Assembly (NCBI GenBank): GCA_028714275.1
Contig: JAQTMP010000013.1
Location: 1 to 16,650 of the forward strand
DNA from: Candidatus Paceibacterota bacterium
GTDB lineage: Bacteria > Patescibacteriota > Minisyncoccia > Phycocordibacterales > CAINVO01
Direction of reading: 5' to 3'
Length of the DNA: 16,650 nt
This document shows positions 6,458 through 12,118 of this stretch, piece by piece; the first letter of the stretch is position 1, and every line of letters begins with the position of its first letter. The notes beneath the pieces are model-generated. The model saw nothing but the letters and a program-made list of their open reading frames with translations. It made no database searches and was not told where the DNA came from. Position numbers and translations under genes: made by a program.

Positions 6458-7198
6458 ATGGAACCGATCATTATTTTAAAAGAGATTAATAAAAAGTTTG
6501 ACACTGAAAGTGTCGCTCTCAGCAAGACTAACCTTGAAATAAAAAAGGGTGAGTTTGTCTGTATTATCGGCGCCTCTGGCAGTGGTAAGTCAACTATTTT
6601 AAATCTAATCGCAGGGATTGAGACCCCCACCAGTGGCACTCTCATCAAACCCCAAGATATTGCCATGGTTTTCCAAAATGGAGCCTTACTTCCCTGGATG
6701 ACCGTGCTCGAAAACGTAGCGATCGCCATCGAAGCTAAACTCAAAAATGAAAGCGGCAAGTCTGGGCTACGCAAAACAAAGTTTGCCATCCAGACCGAAG
6801 CCATCAATCACATCAAGCTCATGGGTCTAGGGGATTTTGTCTATAAATATCCCCACGAACTATCAGGCGGACAGCGCCAGCGAGTCGGCATCGCCAGGGC
6901 CCTAGCCGTCAACACTCAAGTCCTTTTATTGGACGAGCCTTTTTCCGCTCTCGATACGGAAACGACCATAGAATTGCATAAAGATTTATTAAAAATTTGG
7001 CAAGACACGGGCAAAACAATCGTGATGGTTTCCCACAGTATTGAAGAAGCGATTACTTTGGCCAACCGAATAATCATGGTGCAGGATCACACCATCAAAC
7101 ATATTTTTCCTATAAGCATCTCTCGACCGAGACACGAACAGACTACAGAGTTTATGACTGAATTCAACAAAATTCGCTCGGCCTTTCTAAAAAAGTGA
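6458..7198 (+). CDS. ABC transporter ATP-binding protein, NitT/TauT (SsuB/TauB-like) family
   Basis: This ATPase subunit energises the permease encoded 3 bp upstream. All motifs are present in 246 residues: Walker A GASGSGKST (38-46), Q-loop Q73 in VFQNGALLPW, signature LSGGQRQRVGIARAL (135-149), Walker B VLLLDEP (155-161), D-loop SALD and switch His193 (VSHS). The LLPWMTVLENV phrase is typical of the SsuB/TauB group. The catalytic set is complete, so an active transporter is expected. The 3' end overlaps the convergent DoxX gene by 12 bp and no terminator is visible. Confidence 0.94.
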   Translation: MEPIIILKEINKKFDTESVALSKTNLEIKKGEFVCIIGASGSGKSTILNLIAGIETPTSGTLIKPQDIAMVFQNGALLPWMTVLENVAIAIEAKLKNESGKSGLRKTKFAIQTEAINHIKLMGLGDFVYKYPHELSGGQRQRVGIARALAVNTQVLLLDEPFSALDTETTIELHKDLLKIWQDTGKTIVMVSHSIEEAITLANRIIMVQDHTIKHIFPISISRPRHEQTTEFMTEFNKIRSAFLKK

Positions 7199-7570
7199 GT
7201 AGGCTAGCATTGGGGCTGACCAAAGCATCAGGAGAGCTCCTATCAAAGCCATATTTTTCATGAAATGAACCTGTTCGGAAGCTCTGGCCTGTGGATCAGA
7301 GGCTGTCCAAAAATTGTGCATCATAAAAGTGGTTGGGATAAGAAAAACAATCAACGCCAGAGTAGCCCACCAGATATACAGACCCAATATATAGCCAACC
7401 CCACCGACCAACAAAAGCAGGCCGGTCACTATGATGCTCGTCCTTGGCAGAGGCACTTTCTTTGAAGCTGCGTAGCCTGTCAGCATATTGACGTGAGCCA
7501 AGTGATTGATACCGCTTCTGATCCAGAAAATTCCAAAAATAACTTGACCAACAATAGCGAGTATTTGCAT
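7187..7570 (-). CDS. DoxX family membrane protein (first copy)
   Basis: DoxX-family proteins are small four-helix membrane proteins, some linked to quinone or thiol redox chemistry; the role here is unknown. The 127 residues show four hydrophobic segments (about 3-19, 43-60, 62-83, 107-125). The N-terminal signature IFWIRSGINHLAHVNMLTGYAASKKVP and the mid-region FLIPTTFMMHNFW are typical. It has no Shine-Dalgarno; a TATAAT box lies about 37 bp upstream. Its last codons overlap the end of the ABC ATPase gene on the other strand. A second DoxX-like gene lies at 9360-9710, but the two are not close copies. Confidence 0.88.
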   Translation of the reverse strand: MQILAIVGQVIFGIFWIRSGINHLAHVNMLTGYAASKKVPLPRTSIIVTGLLLLVGGVGYILGLYIWWATLALIVFLIPTTFMMHNFWTASDPQARASEQVHFMKNMALIGALLMLWSAPMLAYSLF

Positions 7571-7606
7571 ATATTTATTTTAATTAAGGAAAACTGATAA
7601 TTAAAT

Positions 7607-7612
7607 ATTATA
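7607..7612 (-). promoter_or_regulatory. -10 box of the first DoxX gene
   Basis: The minus strand has a perfect TATAAT at 7612-7607. A leader of about 30 nt would follow before ATG 7570. No convincing -35 hexamer was found. Confidence 0.4.
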
Positions 7613-7620
7613 CACCTTGT

Positions 7621-7648
7621 TTGACTTTTTTCACTTTGAGCCTAAGAT
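7621..7648 (+). promoter_or_regulatory. Promoter of the 7674 gene
   Basis: TTGACT (7621-7626), a 16-nt spacer and TAAGAT (7643-7648). The predicted start near 7655 yields a leader of about 19 nt that contains the ribosome-binding module. This supports ATG 7674 over the in-frame TTG at 7617, which lies upstream of the promoter. Confidence 0.5.
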
Positions 7649-7658
7649 AAGCCGCAGA

Positions 7659-7674
7659 CAAAAGAAAGGTTTTA
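7659..7674 (+). promoter_or_regulatory. Ribosome-binding module, identical to that of the convergent gene
   Basis: The 16-mer caaaagaaaggtttta ends in the A of ATG 7674 and carries GAAAGG 4 nt before the start. The same 16 bases occur on the minus strand at 9307-9292, in front of the lysozyme-like gene. Confidence 0.7.
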
Positions 7675-8726
7675 TGGAAAAGAAAAAGATGGCTGTCATC
7701 AGCCAACTAAGCATGTTTTACGTGCTGGATCAGAAAGGGGCACTCTACTCAGTCTCCTCAGAACGGCACTTTCAAAGTGTACCCAAAGTCGATCTTTTAA
7801 AAAAAATGGGGGAAAAAATCATCCCCCACACAAGATACCTGCGCCAAGGTTCAATGGTGGCTGTCACCTCGAAATACGTCGGACTTTACAACCCGAGAAG
7901 GACAAGCGAAATCGTGGGCAGACTAAGTCCACATTTGCCTGAAGACACCGATCCACATGATATCGGTGAGACGACGGCCCCGATTCTCGGCTTGTTTTTG
8001 AGTATCTTGTCGGCCCTCAGGGCCGTGAGATCCTTCGAAGGGTACAGCAGGGCCGAGGGCTGGGTGGAAATGTTTTGCCATGAATGGCGTGACAAAACCA
8101 TCGAAACATTGCGGGCTATTGGTGAAAATCATCCCGTCTTCGTGGTGGCTAGATATGGGGATGAGTCATTTCCATTCAGCTATTATGTGGAGGCCAACAT
8201 TGATCAAAGTTCAAAGCCGAGCGTGCCAGGGATCTTGATTGATTTGGAAACACCCGATGAAATGGACAGGAGGATGTATAGAAAGGAAAAAAAGAAGCCT
8301 GGGCCTAAAAAAAAGAGCAAGGCCAAAGAGAAGCCGAAACCAATCCAAAAGGGTGCCCGGACTCATGGTCAACGTTTCAAAAAAAAGCGACCCAAAAAAA
8401 GTCCGGAAGCCGTTTTCACTCCTCCAGACCCGGAAGTTTTGAAAACCATCAAAAGCCTGCCTGACGGCGCAATCTTCTGGATTGAGATCTTTTCAGACAG
8501 AGCCATCATCAATTGCCACGATCAGTATGGCGGCAAGAGAAAGAAAGGGGCTGGCGTCCATGAGCTCAGAGTCGGCAATGTCGGTGGTCGGCGCTGTTAC
8601 GGATTTACATCCGAAACCATGTCTGAAACGGAGTTCTGGGGCAATTGGGCCTCGAGCTGGGAAATCTTTTTCAACCTTGGGGTTGGAAACTTGGTCGTGA
8701 GGCCTCACCTCACGAAGCCCAAATAA
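7674..8726 (+). CDS. Unrecognised protein with a lysine-rich linker between two domains
   Basis: I do not recognise a family. Start 7674 (350 residues) is chosen because a promoter and a Shine-Dalgarno sit directly before it. There is no signal peptide. An N-terminal part (about 1-200) has a hydrophobic helix-like stretch (TTAPILGLFLSILSALRAV, about 100-118) and aromatic-rich beta-like segments. A very basic linker (about 203-243) follows, rich in Lys, Arg and Pro (KKKPGPKKKSKAKEKPKP is typical). A C-terminal part (about 250-350) holds AIFWIEIFSDRAIINC, YGGKRKKGAGVHELRVG and a Trp-rich end. The linker suggests contact with nucleic acid or another polyanion, but that is inference. It converges on the lysozyme-like gene and shares its terminator and ribosome-binding module. 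Confidence 0.75.
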   Translation: MEKKKMAVISQLSMFYVLDQKGALYSVSSERHFQSVPKVDLLKKMGEKIIPHTRYLRQGSMVAVTSKYVGLYNPRRTSEIVGRLSPHLPEDTDPHDIGETTAPILGLFLSILSALRAVRSFEGYSRAEGWVEMFCHEWRDKTIETLRAIGENHPVFVVARYGDESFPFSYYVEANIDQSSKPSVPGILIDLETPDEMDRRMYRKEKKKPGPKKKSKAKEKPKPIQKGARTHGQRFKKKRPKKSPEAVFTPPDPEVLKTIKSLPDGAIFWIEIFSDRAIINCHDQYGGKRKKGAGVHELRVGNVGGRRCYGFTSETMSETEFWGNWASSWEIFFNLGVGNLVVRPHLTKPK

Positions 8727-8751
8727 GGGCCAGGGTGAAAATCAAAAAAAC

Positions 8752-8786
8752 AAAAGGCGTCATCCTGTCACGGGATGACGCCTTTT
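8752..8786. terminator. Strong bidirectional terminator overlapping the end of a gene
   Basis: A 14-bp stem (8752-8765 with 8773-8786) closes a 7-nt loop. On the plus strand it runs into TTTTTATAT. On the minus strand it is followed by CCTTTTGTTTTTTTG. It ends both convergent genes. The last eight codons of the minus-strand gene, including its TGA (8760-8762), lie inside the stem-loop. Confidence 0.9.
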
Positions 8787-9290
8787 TATATTAGCCTTTT
8801 GCTGCTGCTGGGCCTGGATGGCCTGCTGGACTTTTTCCCAATACCACTCTGTCTTGGGATTTTTCCAGCCGTCGGGGCCACCGTTCCAGATCCGAGCCAG
8901 GTCCTGCATGGTGGGCTCATGCCCCAGACGCTCCTTGCGACCATAATTGCAGAGGTACTGTTGGCAGGCATTCACAGACAGCTCTCGGTCGTTGAGGCAT
9001 TCCTCAGCCTTGTGATGCTGGCGCCACGACCGATTGACGTCGTTCATGCACGGCTGCCGGATTTGCAGACAGCCGTAGGCCTTGTTCTTCATACCCCTGT
9101 CCCCAACTTTCGAGTCGTCACCTCCAGACTCCACCTCGATCAGAGCCGGGATGAGAGTCCACAACGAAACTTCCGACCCCGACTCTTTTTGGAAAAGGCC
9201 TGGCGCGAAGTGTTTGAAGATGACGATGCCAAGAGCAGCGCAGAGGGAAAGGATAAAGACCAACTTCACTTTCCTGTACAGTTTTTTCAT
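8760..9290 (-). CDS. Membrane-anchored lysozyme/transglycosylase-like protein
   Basis: It probably cleaves peptidoglycan glycan strands outside the membrane. The 176 residues have a basic start, a membrane helix (about 9-27) and a lysozyme-like fold. The catalytic Glu is most likely E54 in PALIEVESGG. AYGCLQIR (71-78) matches the usual G-LMQI motif, and LARIWNGGPDGW (131-142) matches the YN-G motif of the SLT/lysozyme superfamily. Five cysteines outside the membrane (74, 81, 98, 109, 114) could form disulfides. The Gln-rich tail ends RRHPVTG, encoded within the terminator. The start is supported by a GAAAGG site and a good promoter. Such enzymes often serve secretion or pilus assembly, but no such gene is visible here. 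A 210-residue plus-strand frame over the same DNA is rejected. Confidence 0.82.
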   Translation of the reverse strand: MKKLYRKVKLVFILSLCAALGIVIFKHFAPGLFQKESGSEVSLWTLIPALIEVESGGDDSKVGDRGMKNKAYGCLQIRQPCMNDVNRSWRQHHKAEECLNDRELSVNACQQYLCNYGRKERLGHEPTMQDLARIWNGGPDGWKNPKTEWYWEKVQQAIQAQQQQKANIKRRHPVTG

Positions 9291-9291
9291 T

Positions 9292-9307
9292 TAAAACCTT
9301 TCTTTTG
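9292..9307 (-). promoter_or_regulatory. Ribosome-binding module of the lysozyme-like gene
   Basis: The minus strand reads caaaagaaaggtttta followed by AATG, with GAAAGG about 6 nt before ATG 9290. It is identical over 16 nt to the module before ATG 7674. Confidence 0.7.
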
Positions 9308-9329
9308 GTTTTTCGATTTTCTGTTTCGA

Positions 9330-9358
9330 TTTATATCACGTTTTCTGTGTATGGTCAA
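9330..9358 (-). promoter_or_regulatory. Promoter of the lysozyme-like gene
   Basis: The minus strand has TTGACC (9358-9353), exactly 17 nt, then TATAAA (9335-9330) preceded by TGA. It sits directly after the stop codon of the second DoxX gene and gives a leader of about 33 nt. This is the best overall sigma-70 match I see in the window. Confidence 0.7.
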
Positions 9359-9359
9359 A

Positions 9360-9710
9360 TCAACCTCTGCATTTCAAGATGATACCCAAAGCTATCGCTG
9401 TCCCTAACGGAAAAAGAGCCTCCGGCACGCTGACGTAGATAGCCGTGACCACGACAGCCCCCGCGAGAATAATAAAAAGCCCGCTAGCGGCATAAATCTG
9501 GAGCGAACGAATCCAGAGACCAACAGCGCCACAAAGCTCAGCCACCCCAATAAAATACATAAACCAGATTGGCAAATGAGCGACCGTAAAAGCGGCTTCC
9601 GCGCTAGCATTACCTGTCAGCTTGGCGTATGCGCTCACTAGAAAAATAGCACTCACAAGCACAAGTAAAATATAGTAAATTACTTTTTGTTTTTTGGTTT
9701 GGTTTGTCAT
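9360..9710 (-). CDS. DoxX-like membrane protein (second copy)
   Basis: A 116-residue four-helix membrane protein of the DoxX/DoxX-like group; its substrate or role is unknown. Hydrophobic segments lie at about 10-28, 45-62, 70-90 and 95-112. The N-terminal helix ends in the typical FLVSAYAKLTGN phrase. YFIGVAELCGAVGLWI is a recurrent DoxX pattern (helix 2 with a conserved Glu). An extended -10 box with the hexamer 6 nt from the ATG suggests a leaderless mRNA. It is followed after only a few bases by the promoter of the lysozyme-like gene. It differs clearly in sequence from the DoxX protein at 7187-7570. Confidence 0.85.
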   Translation of the reverse strand: MTNQTKKQKVIYYILLVLVSAIFLVSAYAKLTGNASAEAAFTVAHLPIWFMYFIGVAELCGAVGLWIRSLQIYAASGLFIILAGAVVVTAIYVSVPEALFPLGTAIALGIILKCRG

Positions 9711-9716
9711 GTAAAA

Positions 9717-9744
9717 ATTATAGCAAAGATAGAACCTTGGACAA
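9717..9744 (-). promoter_or_regulatory. Extended -10 promoter of the second DoxX gene, likely leaderless
   Basis: The minus strand reads TTGTCC (9744-9739), 16 nt, then TATAAT (9722-9717) preceded by TGC. Six nt separate the box from ATG 9710, the same arrangement as at rmuC. The -35 box begins 3 nt beyond the 3' end of the tRNA gene. Confidence 0.6.
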
Positions 9745-9747
9745 GGG

Positions 9748-9819
9748 TGACCCTACGCGGAATCGAACCGCGCTTTGAGCCTTGAGAAGGCTCCGTCCTA
9801 GCCGATAGACGATAGGGCC
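9748..9819 (-). tRNA. tRNA-Glu (anticodon CUC)
   Basis: The 72 nt fold as a complete cloverleaf. The acceptor stem is GGCCCTA/TAGGGTC, with one G-U pair. The D stem is GTCT/GGAC. The anticodon stem GAGCC/GGCTC carries loop TTCTCAA (anticodon CTC). The variable loop has 4 nt, and the T stem CGCGG/CCGCG carries TTCGATT. The discriminator base is A. The next bases are CCC, so the 3' CCA is not encoded and must be added enzymatically. It reads GAG codons. It lies between ftsI and the second DoxX gene on the same strand. Confidence 0.95.
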
Positions 9820-9829
9820 GAAAATTACC

Positions 9830-9852
9830 AAAAAGACTGCGTAAGCAGTTTT
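9830..9852 (-). terminator. Terminator-like hairpin between ftsI and tRNA-Glu
   Basis: The minus strand reads AAAACTGC-TTAC-GCAGTCTTTTTGG: a 5-bp core stem extended by further A-T pairs with one mismatch, then five T. Only about 10 nt lie between it and the tRNA, so either the tRNA promoter overlaps this hairpin or the tRNA depends on readthrough from the ftsI operon. Confidence 0.45.
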
Positions 9853-9877
9853 ACATATTTCTCAACAAAAATAAAGC

Positions 9878-9990
9878 TTACTACCAGTCGCTGCATCCAG
9901 ACCGCTAGCTGGGCTTTCGAACGGGTTAGCGAGTCCTCGAGCGCTTTAGTGAGAAAGCCCAGCTAGCGGTCTGGCGGCAACTGGTAGTAA
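9878..9990. repeat. Large inverted repeat at the 3' end of ftsI
   Basis: Two perfect arm pairs are nested: an outer 11 bp (9878-9888 with 9980-9990) and an inner 22 bp (9897-9918 with 9953-9974), with small unpaired stretches of 8 and 5 nt between them and a 34-nt loop. The right arm is coding: it contains the last nine codons of ftsI (NYYQLPPDR) and its stop. On the minus strand the stem is followed by GCTTTATTTTTG, so it may end the division operon. Confidence 0.9.
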
Positions 9991-11720
9991 TTTATGAGAA
10001 ACTTCGTCATATCCAAAAATGGATCCGTCAAAGTCTCGGAAGAATACTGCACCCCTTTTGGATACACCGTATAGAGGAAAATAATAAACTTTGGATCATA
10101 CGCCGGTAAATAGCCAAAAAATGAGTGGAGGTAGCGATCTGGATAATACCCACCTCCAGGGGCTGGTACTTGGGCGGTACCGGTCTTGGCCGCTACACTA
10201 TAATGTGGATTTTTACCTTGGCCATTTTTTAAAATCGTATCTACGTCGGTGACGAGCATGCGTGTCACGTCCTCAGCGGTCTGGGGCTTGATCACTTGAG
10301 GCCCACTCGCCGGGTTGATATTTTTTGAATATCCGAGTTTATAATTTATTTTATCTACAATATGCGGCGTGACCAGATAGCCGCCGTTGGCCAAGGCTGA
10401 AAGTGCCCGCACAGTAGTGATCGGCGTCATGGCAATACCTTGTCCGAAAGAAGCCGTAACGTGCTCGATATCGCGCGGACTATCAAGGCTGGTCTTGACC
10501 AAGTTGGCCGCTTCGTTTGGCAAATCAATCCCCGTCTTTTGGCCAAGCCCAAATTTATAAAAATAATCCGACAACGTCTTGTTGCCTATTTTTTTGGCCA
10601 CGAAAGCAAAACCGACGTTTAGAGATTGCCCCATAGCTTGCTGCAAAGTAGTGATCCCTCGGGCTTTTTTATCAAAGTTTGAGATGACTTTGTTGTTGAC
10701 CGTAATAGAGCCAGTGTCGTTGTAGGTAGTGCTGGCAGAAACTGCCCCCACATCAATACCGGCCGCCATGGTCAACGGCTTGATGATCGAGCCCATCTCA
10801 TGCACATTTTCAACAAGGTCATTACTAAAAATAGCTGGATCTGCTTGCCCAGAAAGATCATTGGGGTCATATGTAGGATACAGACCCATGGCATATATTT
10901 CTCCCGTCTTTGGATTCATAATAATGCCACCCGTACTTTGCGAGCTGTATTGTTTATTTACTTTTACTAGCAAGCTCTCGAGGTAAGCCTCTGTGGTCGG
11001 CTCGATGGTCGTGACAATATCTCCCTCAAGGGATTGATTAGGAGAGACAGCTTTGTGAATGTCTGAAAAAATTTCCGCAAAAAAGTTGACGTACAGATTG
11101 TCATCATTGCGACTGAGAGTGCTGTCATAATATCTCTCAAGACCGTAGCGTCCAGACATACTTGTGCTTGTGCCTTGAAAGCCGACCAGTCCGAGAGTCT
11201 GAGCCGCCAGAGAGTTGCCTGGATAATACCGCCACTTGTCTTGATAGAGATTGACCCCGGGAATTTTCAAATCCTGAATAGCTTGCCCATGGTCGGTATC
11301 TATGTGCTTGGCTACTTCTTCATAAGTATCGTTGGTTTTAGCCGCGTGATTTAAAAAGTTGGCCTCATCCAAGGATGTGCTGGTGCCGAACGTTTTTGAA
11401 AGGGTTTGAAAAAGGCCCACCGTACCGACAGAGCTAGTTGCCCCATACATAGCACTAGTGGAAAGCTGCTTTGGGTTGATAGCCAAAATAAAACCAGCCT
11501 TGAGAGTGGCTGCCGAGATCTGGTGCCCATCCTTGTCCGTAAAAAAGATTGAGCCGCGATCAAAAACCCCCTGAGATGGTCTGACGTACTGCCTATTGGC
11601 TCGATCTGCATACGCCGAGCCGTTGACTATCTGCAAATCATAGAGCTTGGCCACCAAAACAAATGCCGCTAGCAGAATAAAAACAGAAATAATTCTGATG
11701 CGGAAAGCGGCATTTTTCAT
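9963..11720 (-). CDS. ftsI: Septal peptidoglycan transpeptidase FtsI / PBP3-like
   Basis: A class B penicillin-binding protein that cross-links peptidoglycan at the division septum. The 585 residues start with a short cytoplasmic piece and a membrane helix (about 10-28). Next comes a non-catalytic dimerisation domain (RPSQGVFDRGSIFFTD at about 47-62; RYYPGNSLAAQTLG at about 164-177; GLERYYDSTL). The transpeptidase domain follows, with nucleophile S311 in SIIK, S366-L-N, and K512-T-G (AAKTGTAQ). The C-terminus is YYQLPPDR, which I associate with this lineage. It is fourth in the mraZ-rsmH-ftsL-ftsI cluster, 40 bp after the FtsL-like gene. Its 3' end lies in a large inverted repeat. A SpoVD-type role is unlikely given the context. 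Confidence 0.95.
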   Translation of the reverse strand: MKNAAFRIRIISVFILLAAFVLVAKLYDLQIVNGSAYADRANRQYVRPSQGVFDRGSIFFTDKDGHQISAATLKAGFILAINPKQLSTSAMYGATSSVGTVGLFQTLSKTFGTSTSLDEANFLNHAAKTNDTYEEVAKHIDTDHGQAIQDLKIPGVNLYQDKWRYYPGNSLAAQTLGLVGFQGTSTSMSGRYGLERYYDSTLSRNDDNLYVNFFAEIFSDIHKAVSPNQSLEGDIVTTIEPTTEAYLESLLVKVNKQYSSQSTGGIIMNPKTGEIYAMGLYPTYDPNDLSGQADPAIFSNDLVENVHEMGSIIKPLTMAAGIDVGAVSASTTYNDTGSITVNNKVISNFDKKARGITTLQQAMGQSLNVGFAFVAKKIGNKTLSDYFYKFGLGQKTGIDLPNEAANLVKTSLDSPRDIEHVTASFGQGIAMTPITTVRALSALANGGYLVTPHIVDKINYKLGYSKNINPASGPQVIKPQTAEDVTRMLVTDVDTILKNGQGKNPHYSVAAKTGTAQVPAPGGGYYPDRYLHSFFGYLPAYDPKFIIFLYTVYPKGVQYSSETLTDPFLDMTKFLINYYQLPPDR

Positions 11721-11760
11721 TACTTAATATTTTAACACAGAAAAAATATTTTAATCTATT

Positions 11761-12090
11761 TTATTCTACTGATTTACTTGAAGCTTTGCCCAAGGTAGTC
11801 CGGTTGATGAAGGTTGGATTGGTCACATCCTTGAAACCATGCGCGTAAGCTACATCCAGAGTGATGGCATTTTTGGCCGAGATATATTGGTATTCAAGAT
11901 CGCTAGTAGCGGAGCCGAGATCAGCTACTTTATTTTCTGCCTGCTGGCGAGCCACAACATTAAAGACTGTCTGACGGACCAAAATACCATACATGGCCAC
12001 TAGCACTATGAATAGCGCAAAAAGAGACCAGACAACACTGGCCATGTTGAGGCGGAGACTGGCGACTTGTAATGTGGCTGTTTGGTTCAT
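11761..12090 (-). CDS. FtsL-like division protein
   Basis: The 109 residues show a cytoplasmic N-terminus of about 18 residues, one membrane helix (about 19-38) and an extracytoplasmic heptad-like stretch (about 42-72, VFNVVARQQAENKVADLGSA and onward). This is the layout of FtsL/DivIC proteins that assemble with FtsB/DivIC, FtsQ and FtsI/FtsW. Sequence identity alone would not identify it; the position between rsmH (28-bp gap) and ftsI (40-bp gap) is the main argument. No Shine-Dalgarno is seen. Confidence 0.75.
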   Translation of the reverse strand: MNQTATLQVASLRLNMASVVWSLFALFIVLVAMYGILVRQTVFNVVARQQAENKVADLGSATSDLEYQYISAKNAITLDVAYAHGFKDVTNPTFINRTTLGKASSKSVE

Positions 12091-12118
12091 ATATTTTGGT
12101 TAATGATTAAATTTGTTT

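Noticed and set aside
7617..7673. Longer version of the 350-residue protein starting with TTG at 7617
   Set aside because: The TTG lies upstream of the predicted promoter (-35 at 7621) and lacks a ribosome-binding site; ATG 7674 has a good one.
8775..9407. Plus-strand open frame of 210 residues
   Set aside because: Antisense to the lysozyme-like gene, which has catalytic motifs, promoter and Shine-Dalgarno. This frame starts inside the terminator and runs into the second DoxX gene.
9878..9990. Insertion-sequence end or attachment site next to the tRNA gene
   Set aside because: No transposase or integrase, no target duplication seen, and one arm is native ftsI coding sequence. The tRNA itself is not duplicated.
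11721..11760. Internal promoter before ftsI (TGT-TAAAAT)
   Set aside because: The -10-like sequence lies in a very AT-rich gap with repeated TTAAAATATT and no -35; chance is likely, and ftsI is probably expressed with the upstream cluster.
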